The position numbers and the translations under genes were made by a program. Below are positions 1 through 11,099 of a DNA stretch of 64,000 nt, piece after piece. Under the pieces are notes generated by a model, which was not told the DNA's origin, did no database searches, and saw only the letters and a list, made by a program, of their open reading frames with translations. Each line of letters begins with the position of its first letter. The first letter of the stretch is position 1. Source of the DNA: Hydractinia symbiolongicarpus (taxonomy: Eukaryota; Cnidaria; Hydrozoa; Anthoathecata; Hydractiniidae). The stretch is taken from positions 12,877,001 to 12,941,000 of the forward strand of contig NC_079888.1 in the NCBI RefSeq assembly GCF_029227915.1. The letters are read 5' to 3'.

Positions 1-383
1 TAGCCATGGCGACTTAGTGCACGCCGCACAGTCAAATCGGATACTGACGGGTTTAAAGAAGCCTCTACTTTTAGGCGGCGCACACTGAAATCGCCTTCGT
101 CTTTCCGAAGCTTCTTTATGCCGCGTACCAGCAGGCGTTCGTCTCTTGTTGTCAGGAGACGCGATCTGCCTCTGTTCGTTTTCCTGCCATCAGGTTGCAA
201 GTTGGACATGTCCATTTTTGCATGCCTATACACATTCGACTTTGAGAACTGTGGATATTGTTTGCATATGTCGGTTATCCTCATTCCGACTTCCATATGC
301 AAAAAACGGATCCGCACCGACACATCCATAGGAATCTTTTTGTTTTCCCGCTTGGCAGGCCTTTGTTGTCTTCTTTGTTCCAT
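1..383 (-). CDS. Tc1/mariner-type transposase, N-terminal part (runs off the window)
   Basis: Reading from an ATG at 383 towards position 1 there are 127 codons without a stop; the frame continues past the window edge. The protein is basic and holds two helix-turn-helix regions in the arrangement of Tc1-like transposases: about residues 20-60 (containing ITDICKQYPQFSKSNVYRHA) and about residues 85-127 (ERLLVRGIKKLRK, FSVRRL, then SDLTVRRALSRHGY). The second is the typical paired-domain half that binds the terminal repeat. The catalytic DDE domain lies outside the window, so activity cannot be judged. A TATA-like tract (ataatatata near 408-420) lies upstream. No terminal inverted repeat was identified. 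Family assignment is confident from the motif pattern; subfamily is not known. Confidence 0.8.
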   Translation of the reverse strand, partial: MEQRRQQRPAKRENKKIPMDVSVRIRFLHMEVGMRITDICKQYPQFSKSNVYRHAKMDMSNLQPDGRKTNRGRSRLLTTRDERLLVRGIKKLRKDEGDFSVRRLKVEASLNPSVSDLTVRRALSRHG

Positions 384-734
384 TTTTTATATAACGAAAT
401 GTCTATGTTATAATATATAAAGAACAGTTATAGTCATGTATACATAATATATAAGCACATGATGTGTAGACAGATACACAACAAAAAATAATATGCAGAT
501 CCATCGCACAAACAGTCTTTTCATTTGAACAAACAAACAATAGACAATAGGAGGCCTGGAACCTAGTTTATGAAACAAGAAAACCAGCTCTGCATGCACA
601 TTATTATAATGAATGACACAGTAGTGCTTGTTCTTAATTTAGCCAACACAAACGCACACAAAAACTTTTATAAAAAAAGCCACTTAAAAAAACTAAGTCT
701 CAAATTTTAGAGACAATCAAGTTCATAATAGTTT

Positions 735-870
735 TGGAAAAACCACTCTCCCCCCTCCCCCCCTCTTCAGTGTTGGTTGGAGGTCTTTTCCAGAGTCACT
801 GGCAGTACTTTGGGGCACAAATCCACACAAAATCAACACTGACTGTAGGGGGAGAGGGGGCAAACTCTGA
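735..870. repeat. Imperfect fold-back, C-rich and G-rich arms
   Basis: A pyrimidine-rich arm (CTCTCCCCCCTCCCCCC then CAGTGTTGGTT, 747-780) is answered by a reverse-complementary arm (CAACACTGACTGTAGGGGGAGAGGGGG, 834-860). The arms are imperfect and separated by about 55 bp. It may be a small MITE or the end region of the neighbouring transposon. The rest of 384-1380 holds no gene I can support. Confidence 0.4.
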
Positions 871-1384
871 AAAAAGCCTCAAAAGTCGTTTTTCCAATAA
901 TTTATGACATGATTGTAGAAGGGTAAGATTTAGAGAACATTTTTTTACAAATGTAAGCAAAAATATAACGAAATACAATTAAAGCTGGTTAATCTATGAT
1001 AAATTTCATTGATTGTTCACTCTGCCAACAGATCGCATAATCCACTTGCCACAATAGAACATTTGTCGCATTAAAATATTCTTTCAGCGTCTCTCTCACT
1101 TGACGTGTCTCGAGTTTTGAGCGCCGCCCTCTGACCTTATCTAATTACTCTAAGATGTTATGTTTTACTTTAATCGATCTCTATTCACCAAACTTTATTT
1201 TGCCATCACCAGTCTGGATATCAACAAAACCATGACGGTAGTAGAGTGAATTTTTCTGTTAAGCCGGAATATCTCATCTAAAAGGAAATAAGTAGGGCAT
1301 TTCTTCTTAGATTCTTTTAATATTATCAGCTCTAGGCACGTTTAACAAATCGTTTTTAATGGCATAAGCGATATCGGAGCTGGC

Positions 1385-2020
1385 AAGAACGGAGCAATCT
1401 TTATTGGATCCATATTGCCTAACATCTCGCTGCTTTAAGAACGTCAAACATTTCCCCTGTCAATACGCCTTGCAAAAGAAAAGTTGGATGGCTAATGAAA
1501 TATTTGAAAACTGGATCCGGAAACTGGACCAAAAGTTTTGTGTGAACGGGAAAACAATCGTTCTTAAAAACTGACCAGCACACTCACTGATTCCGAACCT
1601 AACAAATCCAGCCCGTGTTTTTGCCGATGGACCAAGATGTCATACGGTGTCTCAAAGGGTATTACAGAGGAAGATTTGTGCATTTGCTGTGCAGTGCTTT
1701 GGAGAACTACAACCCTTTGGCAATGATTTCAATTTTAAAAATAATGAAGATACTGGCCAATTCTTGGGAGATTTTAACTATAGAAACCATAGTGAATTGC
1801 TTTAGAAAATCTGGAATCTCTTTTACCGTGCAACAGGCTGTTATTAATGGAGGCTTTTATTGATAATTTATTTAATATAGATCTCGACATTCTATTAAAA
1901 GTCGAGTGTGGTCTTAAAGTTTTAAAAGATCTAGCGATGTGTTGCGAGAAAGCAGACGATATGCACTTGCTTCTCTCAAACTTTGAAAAACTGTATAATG
2001 AAGACAGAGTGACATAGCCG
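1385..2020 (+). pseudogene. pogo/Tigger-like (DDE_1) transposase remnant
   Basis: Several frames together encode the middle and C-terminal part of a pogo/Tigger transposase. Around 1425-1500 the frame gives CFKNVKHFP and KKSWMANEIFENWIRKLD. Around 1565-1585 the sequence that should carry the second catalytic aspartate reads LKN-stop-PAH where the family has DNCxAH, so the active site is destroyed. From 1615 an 82-codon stretch gives PMDQDVIRCLKGYYRGR and later WEILTIETIVNCFRKSGIS, the standard C-terminal signatures of this family. The copy is therefore long dead. No ends or target duplication were found. The stretch 2020-3060 shows no recognisable feature. Confidence 0.7.
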
Positions 2021-3068
2021 ATATCTTTAGAGCTATATGATTATGTAATTTACTTTAGCATAACTATGTACATAATTTTTTTAAAAAAAAGTCCTGTGCA
2101 TTGGAAATTAACATTTTAACATCTCTTATTGACTCTTTATTAACCCATTGATACGCTGAAGATTAAAAAATTTTATTCTCAAAAAGAGAGTCCACTGTAT
2201 ATACACAAAGTTGGTGCACTTGCTTCATTTGGAGTATCTTTCGCGAAAGAAATTTTCATTAAATTTGTCTCGCGACCAGACCAGTATTGACAGTAAAACC
2301 GTACAAAGAAGGGATTTCAGAAAGAAAATAATCGTGTCAAATTTACTATAAGTACGGATTGATAGTCTCGAACCTAATGTTATAAAATAAAAACATTGCC
2401 AGATGTAAGTTCTCTTACACTTCTCCTTAAAATACACGTTTTCTTTATAACAACAATTTTATTTTATACCCAAAATTAAAAAAAAAGAACTAACGAACTT
2501 GTATTTCATACATCTAAATCGCTAGTGAGAGTCATTATGATTTCTCGCCATCGATCTTACCGTAATACGGAAAATGTTTTTTGACGCAAAATTCTGTACT
2601 TCTAAAAAGTGAACAGTTTGAGTGTGTTTGCTATTGTTTTAACTGTCCCATCTGCGTTCCATGCAGTGGTGTTTTATAAAATTGCCTCTCATCCGTTCCT
2701 GGTGCTTCGTGGTGGGTTGTATGTGGCTCGTCTGACCTTTTATACTCTACCGAGTTTTTTTTATTGTTACCGTGTTTGTTTGGGCTAATTGTATAAAAGC
2801 ATATTTTGGTGGGATACAGTGTATAGGATGTCTCAAGTAGGCAACCCCCTCATACTGATTATTTTCATCTAAAATTAGAAAAGTGTCAAAGTTTCGCTTA
2901 ACTGGTACATTCACTGGGGGTGGGACCATGTTTTTGGACTGATTACAAGTTATAGATCACACTTTTTCTTACATGCTGTGACATTAGAAGTGCCTTTGCT
3001 AGATTATTAATATGTAGTAGCAAAATTCGCATATTTTTAACGTGATAACTTAAAAAAATTTTCTTCAG

Positions 3069-3249
3069 GAAGTTTCATGATCATTTGCTCCAGTTCGATG
3101 GCCAGGGTGGTTGGTTTGTGGAGAAGATGGACACTTCAGCTCGATTAACGTTAAGAGAAGAGAAGGAACGTTTGGAAACGCAGTTGGCAGGTGTACCAAA
3201 GACACAGGAACGTTTAAATGAGCTGTGTGCTATCTTAGGGGAAGACTAA
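3069..3249 (+). CDS. 3'-terminal coding exon of an unidentified host gene
   Basis: A strong acceptor (AAATTTTCTTCAG at 3056-3068) opens into 59 codons ending in TAA at 3247-3249. The peptide begins [20 protein letters not shown] and ends in a charged helical, coiled-coil-like stretch ([20 protein letters not shown], then [11 protein letters not shown]). Codon composition and the splice context look like a genuine animal exon rather than a transposon. A possible polyadenylation signal AATAAA lies near 3617. I do not recognise the protein; the end loosely resembles the charged tails of ciliary coiled-coil proteins, but that is only an impression. Upstream exons were not found in the window. Confidence 0.55.
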
Positions 3250-3685
3250 GTAGTTACTTGTGCAACAAATTATATGGGAAATCAACCAATTTTTCTCCCG
3301 CGTATAAGTTTATTAAGACATGATTACCACAAAGTAATTATATAACAGTTTTTTAAAGAGTTTTATAAGAAAACGATTATTTTTGTGACCGCGTTTCTTT
3401 TTAGAAGGCTAATCAAAATACTAGAGGCACATTTATAATTTTAATACAGTGTAATTTCTGCTCTTTCTGTTAATATCAGTTAATAGTACAGACAATTTTG
3501 TTATGTTTTAGCACCTTTTTTTCAGAAAAATTTTTTATGATTATCTCTATTGATGGTCTTTGGTCCTCATCAAGGTGGTATTTACCAGAAACGGGAACAA
3601 ATCCGGGAGAAGGTTAATAAAATTGACATCAGCAGTGCCTTAAAAGAAGAAAATTTGTTGACTTGTTATTATAAAGACTTTGTTA
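3250..3685. other. Spacer, probable 3' UTR of the exon at 3069-3249
   Basis: AT-rich sequence with an AATAAA near 3617. A short open stretch at 3553-3680 has a protein-like look but no family resemblance and no convincing splice sites, so it is not called as a gene. Confidence 0.3.
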
Positions 3686-4165
3686 TTATAAAGAGCCTGA
3701 AACCCTGATCAAAATGATGTATAGGATCATGTGTTTTTGATGAACATATAAGAAGGTATAGGGGTTTGAAAATTTTACTGACGTCAGCAAAGACCTGTGA
3801 TAGCAGTAAAATATTTTAAAATTTATACACATGTTGGCTTCCATCGTATAGATCTTGAAACGCTGATCAAGAAAATGTATAGGATCATGTACTTTTGACA
3901 CACGGTTGAAGAGATATTGGGGTTTAAAGGTTTTTCAATGACGTCATCAATCCGCTTGTTCCGAAACAGGTGGGTTGACCCAGCTTTAGAAAATTGTCCT
4001 AATTTGGTCCCTGGTAGTCCCTAGTGATCATCACAGGAAATGACGTCAGTTATTCCTACTGGTTTCCAAGTTATTAAGCTTTAAACTTAAAAGTGCAAAG
4101 CAATGGCTTCACTAATCTTAGTATCTTTTTCTTTGCCGTTACTATTGTTTTAGCGTCAAGTTTAG
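3686..4165 (+). repeat. CRE-box-rich MITE-like repeat
   Basis: This copy carries the modules that recur at 20655, 45505, 46226, 50060, 51122, 51632 and, inverted, 52490: a module with CTGATCAAGAAAATGTATAGG, a TGACGTCAGCAAAG box, a TGACGTCATCAA box, a GGTCCC pair and the end sequence AATGGCTTCACTAATCTTAG. The GTATAGATCTTGAAACGCTG module occurs twice within a unit. No coding capacity is seen. Confidence 0.6.
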
Positions 4166-4386
4166 TAAATTACAGAACAATTTTATAGGGACACCCTCGT
4201 TCCCAGGGTTTTTTGCCTTCTTGATATGAGAGATGACGTCGAAAAATACCTTGGTATCGCTGACCGGATATTAAAATATTGCAATCTTTAAATGTCCTCT
4301 CGAATGAACGTGTATAATGAATTTTTTGAGTTCTTCTTTTATGGAAGTTTGTTCATATCTATTTTATTTATGATAATATTTCGACA

Positions 4387-4459
4387 CGTCTTGACTGTGT
4401 CCTTTTCAAATCTAAACTTAGATTTTAAGTTTAGATTTGAAAAAGACACAGTCAAGACG
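4387..4459. repeat. Near-perfect 34-bp-arm hairpin
   Basis: Arms at 4387-4420 and 4426-4459 are reverse complements with one mismatch, separated by a 5-nt loop (GATTT). Each arm begins CGTCTTGACTGTGTC. It stands alone in non-coding sequence. It could be a snap-back element, or a small-RNA precursor if transcribed. Confidence 0.75.
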
Positions 4460-4852
4460 AATATTATTGGCTTTTACATTTTCGCATAATTATTACGACT
4501 TTTTTCCTTAGTCAGCACTTTTTAAGGTCAAGAATAAAATAGCGCATTGAGCCGTGGTTGATTATATTTGTGGACAACAAAACTTTGTTTTAAAGCTAGT
4601 TAAATTTATAAAAAACGTTTGGTTTTACTTTTTCAGATTTCTTAAAATATCACAGACTAGTTAATGGCATAAGTAGGCTACTGATATAAGAAAAACAAGT
4701 GCATGTAGGTAGCTAGCTAGATAACAATGTTTTAATATGTTTAGCACGTGATAGGTGATTTCTTGGGGCCCTATTTGCAAAAATTTATCAAGTATTAACT
4801 TAAAAGTGATGAATTTATTTAAGAAAAAAGAATGCAATTATTAAACTTTGGG

Positions 4853-4896
4853 GGAAAAGTCACCAAATGCCGCAGCTTGCATTTGGTGACTTTTCC
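4853..4896. repeat. Perfect 18-bp-arm hairpin
   Basis: GGAAAAGTCACCAAATGC at 4853-4870 is matched exactly by its reverse complement at 4879-4896, with an 8-nt loop. No gene abuts it. Confidence 0.7.
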
Positions 4897-5879
4897 TTTA
4901 TGGGCATCCTGCAACAGAGTTTTACAACATGATTATGAAAGATTTTGTTGTTGTCTACCTGTGAAATAGTGCGCTCAAAAATTAGCAAATATGAAACTGG
5001 GTAGCAACAATCAAACATGGTACAAATTCTTATTTAGACCCTAACATAACACTTAGACTCTGACATATTTCAATCATGAAAATTGATCTTAATTGCACAT
5101 GTATCTTTGCCAAAATTGATATACTGTTAAAATTGATGTAACTACTGTCAAAAATCGTGTATCGGTTTCTCTAAAAATGGTTAAAACAGGAACTCAGGAA
5201 CTATGATAATAGTGAAAATATTTTCAATTTTATTTTTCGCAAAAGGTATGATTTCAAAAGAGTAGTATTTTTTTATAGCCCACTTTGCTGGGTACTTTTA
5301 GCTTTATTCCTTTCAGTACATAGACCCATACTTGTTAATGTATCCAAAATAAGGAGGCATTTTAAACAAGATATTTTAAACTTGCTAACTTTGCAAAAAA
5401 ATAGTTCTCATAAAAATTAATTCCCCTAAAGTATCCCTTAATAGTTCTGCTCTTTTACATAACAGAATTTTCGAAAATTTCTAAAAACTATCTGGACCTT
5501 TTGTAAACAAAATTGTTTTATCAAAATTTGAATTTGAATATCAATGAAGCAAGACTTCAACAATTATACAAAAGCTTTTAGTCTATATTTTAAACTTCAT
5601 TTCTAATTAATTTATGACCCATAACTCTACTAAAGATTTATCTTGATAACAAAGAAGTATTATACTTTATTTCCATCCCAAATATATATCTAAAGCAGGC
5701 TTTTATAATCTGAAGCTGTCTACATATAGTTATATATCCAGAAATTATTCTGCCTTTCTCTTCACTCCATTGTTTTTTCAGGATGCCATATCATAAACTG
5801 GATTTGAAATCTAAACAATGAACTATCTAAGTTCAGCAAACAAAAATTCTATTCAGGAAATACTTGCTAGCTAGCTAAA

Positions 5880-6610
5880 CTATATTAAAGTATTTTCGCA
5901 GGCAGAAGTTTTCGCGAGGATAAAAAACGCAAAGTTAATTTTCGCGAATTCTACTTCTGGAAGAAATTTTACAGAAAAAACTCTAGCGAATTTTCCAAAA
6001 TCTTCATTTTGGGAACAAAGACTTTCGCGAATGACAATGAATTTCAATGAAAAAAAATTGATTTTAAATCGAATATCGTTGAAGCAAAAAAAAGAGAAAG
6101 AAAAAGTCAACTTCGAATCACGATTCTGGAAATGGGAGTGGAGATATTCGTGAAATGTTTTTGAGCGGCAAAAAAGAAGAAGAGAGTCCAGCAAGAAAAT
6201 TCTATTGTTATCGAGCAATTCTTGATATAAAAAAACAATCAAATATTGTATAGAAAAAATTCACCAAATTATTGTCCACTCTTCTCTTCGTTTTTTGTCT
6301 AGAAATTTGAAATTTCTGATGCGAAGATATTCAAATCCTTCCCTTTTTCGATTTTTAGCTGATTTCCCCACATTGAGTCGGGCTTTGGGGCCATTTCTAG
6401 GGTTAGAGGGCTGATTATTTTTTTCGTTGTCATTCTATTATTTCTACCCTTGTCCTCGGAGCCCTCGTTATAAGAGTTTTCGGCTTTTAAAACTTGGAAA
6501 AAACCTAATTTCAGGTTAAATTTCTTACCGGACAGAAATTTTCGCGAAAAGGGGACAAAATCGCGAAAGTTTCTGCCCGCGAAAATTTCTGCCCTTAAAG
6601 TAACTTGCAT
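5880..6610. repeat. TTCGCGAA-rich interspersed repeat
   Basis: Dense occurrences of TTTTCGCGAA and its complement (near 5890, 5940, 6020, 6540, 6560, 6580). The same signature recurs at 53850-54180 and 58660-58930. Open frames of 100-120 codons here are by-products of the composition. 4897-5880 and 6611-7030 hold nothing I can name. Confidence 0.45.
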
Positions 6611-7056
6611 ATAAACCAGCAGAACTTTTTTTCCAATCTTTAAAGACGTTTATTGCAGTTACCAAGATAATTTTTCCTGTTTTTTTACTCGTGAGACAAT
6701 ACAGCTAGTAATGAGTGCCGTTATACGGCGGTCAGTTTGGGGTTCAAGGTGACAAATCTTCGCTAAAAAGGTCCGCCTGAGAACCCCATCCAGGAAAAAA
6801 AGTTATCTGAATTTACTCTCCTAGTATACCTCGCAGACCCCCCCTAACCAAGCAGATCCCCCGGTTCTCACTCTCTCTCCCTACACCCCATCTGCGCATG
6901 CGCCAACTAAACTTGGAAAATCCGACAGAATCCGATAAATCCGACGTCATCATTCGCAAATTAAATCAGGGAAATAACCATTATTCAAACTGTCTCAATT
7001 TCTGTCCATTTAAAAAAAATATTGATAAAAAAATGTATATATAATTAAAGGACAAA

Positions 7057-7760
7057 ATGAGTTATTTTAGAAATGCGATCAGCGCAATATACAATGCTGT
7101 ATCAGCACCAGTAGCATCCACTACCAATGCTCTTACCGCTCGATTGCAGAGTGTGCGGGATACCGTACCGCACCGCAAAAAAAATGTGCAGCAAGGTGGT
7201 TCAGGAGTATTCCTATATGCTCGGAGATGTTCCATATCGATTTAGGTCCCAGGAAATGTGTAACAAAGCAGTTGAAAGGGATATTTGGATGATCAAGTAT
7301 GTTCCATGTCATCTAAAAACACAGGAAATGTGGAATAAAGCAGTTCAAGAGGATCCCTATATGATCATACATGCTCCAGACCGATTCAAGACAGGAGATG
7401 TGCCACAGGGCAGTTAAGGAATGGCCCTATGTGTTCGAGCATGTTCCGGGTCGATTCAAGGCCCAGGAAATGTGCAACGAGGCGGTTGGGGAGAATCCTG
7501 AAGCGCTCGAGCATGTTCCGGATCAATTCAAGACGCAGGACATGTGTAACAAAGCAGTTGAAGAAGGCAATACTGAAGCGCTGCAATATGTTCCAGATCA
7601 ATTCAAGACACAGGAAATGTGTTCTAGGGCAGTTGAAAACAATCCAAATGTTCCGTACAGGTTCAAGACTCAGGAAATGTGTAGCAAGGCAGTTGAAGAG
7701 TATCTCTGTATACTCAGGCCGGAATGGATCCCAGACTGCTTTGTTACTGAGGATATGTGA
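7057..7760 (+). pseudogene. DUF4116-like repeat protein, frameshifted
   Basis: The gene starts at an ATG behind AATTAAAGGACAAA. A first segment (MSYFRNAISAIYNAVSAPVA) leads into about eight copies of a roughly 33-residue repeat built on FKTQEMCNKAVEE and then a VPDQ/VPDR motif. Two frameshifts (about 7190 and 7390) split the repeats over three frames. Such Met-Cys-Lys-Ala repeats resemble DUF4116-type repeats; their function is unknown. The minus-strand gene at 18172-18426 has the same repeat at the other end of the element. The start is chosen for the AT-rich box and the conserved-looking leader; the stop TGA at 7758 is followed by a hairpin. Confidence 0.6.
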
Positions 7761-7790
7761 AGGAGAGTTTGGATTGAGTCTTAATTAGTG

Positions 7791-7852
7791 GCTGCCTATC
7801 GGCAGCGGAAGACCCAGAAGGTGAAAATTAAAAAAGAATTTACTCTTTTTTA
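7791..7852. terminator. Two hairpins behind the DUF4116-like gene
   Basis: GCTGCC-TATC-GGCAGC at 7791-7806, about 30 nt after the stop codon, and AAAAAAGA / TCTTTTTT at 7830-7851. Both lie in the position that hairpins occupy behind other genes of these elements. Confidence 0.4.
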
Positions 7853-7913
7853 GATTCAGCAAAGGTTACACAAGCTTGGAGTAGTTCTATTATACACCTC
7901 CCGTTCATACCTG

Positions 7914-8318
7914 TTGAATTTGATTGGAGGACATTTTTGTGACAAAGCAGTTAATGCAGTCAAGGAAAACAAATCATTACGTGGTACTGGTAACAATTGG
8001 GATTTGCGAGTATTAAAAGGGCACATGACCAAGGAACTTCAAAATGAAGATATCCATTTATTTGCCTCAAATCTTTACATTAATAGAGTAGATTTTAACC
8101 ATCTGTCCAGTGATGCGCCAATTTGTCATTTAAATGATCGTAATCGTTGCGTTTACCTGTTGAATAGGAGTGATTTAAGAAGGCTGAGAAATAGTTTCAT
8201 GGTTTTAGGGAGCGTTCACATATTACGTAATCAAGTAGGGGGGAGGGGGGATCATAGAAATTGCTTGATTATGGGGGAGGGGGAAGGGGTCAAGTGGTTT
8301 GATGACATGAGCAAATAA
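7914..8318 (+). pseudogene. Fragment of an uncharacterised protein, probably part of an insertion
   Basis: A 134-codon frame with a protein-like start (FCDKAVNAVKENKSLRGTGN, then WDLRVLKGHM and LQNEDIHLFASNL). The pattern looks like uncharacterised repeat-borne proteins of cnidarian genomes, but I cannot name a family. Its last part runs into a G-rich non-coding repeat at 8213-8343, so the protein is truncated. It separates the DUF4116-like gene from a 5'-truncated polymerase gene and probably arrived by insertion. Confidence 0.35.
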
Positions 8319-8343
8319 AGAAAAATTAACACCATATTTTATC
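8213..8343. repeat. G-rich repeat around an ATTACGTAAT core
   Basis: GCGTTCACATATTACGTAAT is followed by GGGGGGAGGGG and GGGGGAGGGGG runs and ends before the polymerase frame. It looks like a short inserted repeat; no second copy is in the window. Confidence 0.35.
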
Positions 8344-9555
8344 ATGAGTTTCTTCCCTTGTGGGAAGGAGAAGCTTATAAAAATGGGTGACCCTGCTGGA
8401 GAATTAGATGTTCTAATGGAGAGCATTCTAGATGGATCGCTATTCGGCTTTGTGCAAGTTGATATTGAAGTCCCCACCGAGCTGCACGACAAATTTAGCG
8501 AAATGTCACCGTTATTTGTGGTCAAAGAGATACCCGATGAAGCCATTCCAGAGCATGTGCACGAGTATTTGACCAAGACCGGACGAAAACGTATTCCGGG
8601 TACCAGGAAGCTGTTGGGGGTTATGAGAGCTGAGAAGATCCTGCTTTGTACGGACCTACTTAAATGGTACCTGGAGCATGGGTTAAAGATTACGGCTTGC
8701 TATCAAATACTTAAATACTCAAGGGGTAAGCCATTCGCGTGGTTCCCAGAAGAAATAGTGGATGCGCGTCGTCAAGCTAATAAGGACCCTGATAAACGTA
8801 TTGCGGGCGATACAGCCAAGCAGAAGGGCAACAATTTTTACGGCAAAATGATAGAGGATTTGGCGAGACATGCATCTACCACATTTACAAGGGATGAAAA
8901 GGTAGTAGATGCAGCAATGAGAAGCCCTTACTTGGAGGATCTTGAAGAAATTGGAGACGCATATGAAGTAAGACGGTTTAAACAAGGCGTTTCCATTAAT
9001 AGGGCGTACCAATGCGGGATATATGTATATCAATTGGCCAAGCTGCGGATGCTCGAATTTTACTAACATTTTCTGGACAAGTACGTTGATCGACGAGACT
9101 TTGAGTATATTTACACTGACACTGATAGCGCGTATTTTGCCATCTCCGGAGATAACCTACGTAATGTTGTTCGTCCTGAACTACTTGAGCAGTACGATAA
9201 GGATGTTAAAAAATGGCTCGTTACTGACAAGCACTCGAGTCGAACGGGAGCGTTATTTAAAGAAGAATTCATTGGTTCGAGAATGATTGCCTTGACAGCC
9301 AAGTGTTATTTTGTCGAAGGTAAAAATGGCACGAAATTCTCGTGTAAAGGAATGTCCAAAAGACAAAATGAAATAACATGGTCCAGATATATGGGAGCAT
9401 TAAACGGAGAGCTGGATAATGCAAAAAATCGGGGGTTCAGGCTACATAATCAAGGGATGGTGACTTGTGAACAAAACAAGCTTGGGCTATCAGCTTTTTA
9501 CGATAAAAGGGTTGTGCTAGAGGATCGTATACATACAAAGCCATTAAATTTATAA
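8344..9555 (+). pseudogene. polB: Family B DNA polymerase (element A lineage), C-terminal part, one in-frame stop
   Basis: About 400 codons of the palm and thumb region of a family B polymerase. Motif B reads KQKGNNFYGKM (8818-8850) and motif C reads YTDTDS (about 9109-9126), so the catalytic pair is intact. A TAA at 9064-9066 interrupts an otherwise continuous frame. The exonuclease domain and motif A are missing, cut off by the insertion at 7914-8343. The sequence differs clearly from the polymerases of elements B and C (there NLSVFGKTME in motif B), so this is another polymerase lineage in front of the same downstream genes. The role would be replication of the element. TAA stop at 9553. 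Confidence 0.8.
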
Positions 9556-9577
9556 ATGATGACTATTGTCCCAAAGT

Positions 9578-9602
9578 TTGTATATACTGATAGTATATAC
9601 AA
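9578..9602. terminator. Hairpin behind polB of element A
   Basis: Perfect 11-bp arms TTGTATATACT / AGTATATACAA with a 3-nt loop, 23 nt behind the polymerase stop codon. Sequence 9603-9727 holds no gene. Confidence 0.55.
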
Positions 9603-9727
9603 CAAAAAATGCAGCCATTGTGGAAAAATGAAAACCAATCGAAAGGCTATAGATTCATATCAGAGTAATTAGCGCTTTATCCAAAGGTGGTGTCTCACAA
9701 CAACTTTATACATAAAGCTGCAAATAA

Positions 9728-10315
9728 ATGGAGTTATTGTTACTGATATCGATACTCCTCCCATACGTAGTAATCATTGCTTGTTTCTATCGGTACAGAC
9801 GTCTAATAAACATGGCTCAAGATTTATCGGAGATATTTGATGTAGTTGACACTCCAGCCGAGGCTGTTGATCAACCTATAGATAAACGCCAGGCTTTGAA
9901 GGATGCTCGCAAATCCAAGCCTCATTTACTATCGAAAAAATATACGGAGGCGTTCCTTGACAAATCTTCACCTGAGGTCATTGACAAAATTTATAATGAT
10001 TTTACTGAACATGACCTCCATGAGAAAGGAGAGAAGACTGCAAAGGCATTGTCAACTTACGCCCTTGGTATGTATAGCAAAACCATAAGCAATCTTATGC
10101 CTATCGATGATGTGGAGGCCCTCCGTAATGATCTGGAAAACGATCCTATTATCCGCGAATCCATGACCGAGCTAGGAATCCTCGTTTATACAGCATTTGG
10201 TAAGTTCCTTGCACCTTTGCTTGTTGCTGCGCACACGATCAACCACACAAAATTGTATAAACAGAGTTCCCCCGATTCGGGGGAACTGGTAAATGATACA
10301 AGCATTCCATCATAA
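9728..10315 (+). CDS. Conserved membrane-anchored protein 1 of the Polinton block
   Basis: 195 codons from an ATG directly behind GCAAATAA. Residues 2-22 form one hydrophobic segment (LLLLISILLPYVVIIACFY), followed by a basic RYRR stop-transfer and a soluble helical domain with PIDKRQALKDAR, HEKGEKTAKALS and IRESMTELGILVY. Homologues sit in the same place behind polB in element B (25014-25576) and C (43170-43750), so it is a standing part of the element; a virion membrane or replication role is only a guess. The last 20 codons differ from B and C and run through a GC-rich hairpin (10265-10287), which suggests that the original stop was lost. Otherwise intact. Confidence 0.65.
   Translation: MELLLLISILLPYVVIIACFYRYRRLINMAQDLSEIFDVVDTPAEAVDQPIDKRQALKDARKSKPHLLSKKYTEAFLDKSSPEVIDKIYNDFTEHDLHEKGEKTAKALSTYALGMYSKTISNLMPIDDVEALRNDLENDPIIRESMTELGILVYTAFGKFLAPLLVAAHTINHTKLYKQSSPDSGELVNDTSIPS
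10265..10287. terminator. GC-rich hairpin at the 3' end of membrane protein 1
   Basis: AGTTCCCCCGA-T-TCGGGGGAACT, perfect 11-bp arms. It lies inside the last codons of the present reading frame, 28 nt before the stop. Confidence 0.5.
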
Positions 10316-10322
10316 AAGAAGA

Positions 10323-10348
10323 TTTTATAGGCTTCGCGGTCTATAAAA
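10323..10348. promoter_or_regulatory. Hairpin abutting the start of membrane protein 2
   Basis: TTTTATAG / CTATAAAA with a 10-nt loop ends one base before the ATG at 10350. It may act as the 3' signal of the gene before it or as part of the start box of the next. Confidence 0.35.
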
Positions 10349-10349
10349 A

Positions 10350-11082
<733 letters not shown>

Positions 11083-11099
11083 TTATATAATAAACATTT

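Noticed and set aside
3553-3680. Short protein-like frame starting MVFGPHQGGIYQKREQ
   Set aside because: No convincing splice sites and no family resemblance. It could be part of the neighbouring 3' UTR.
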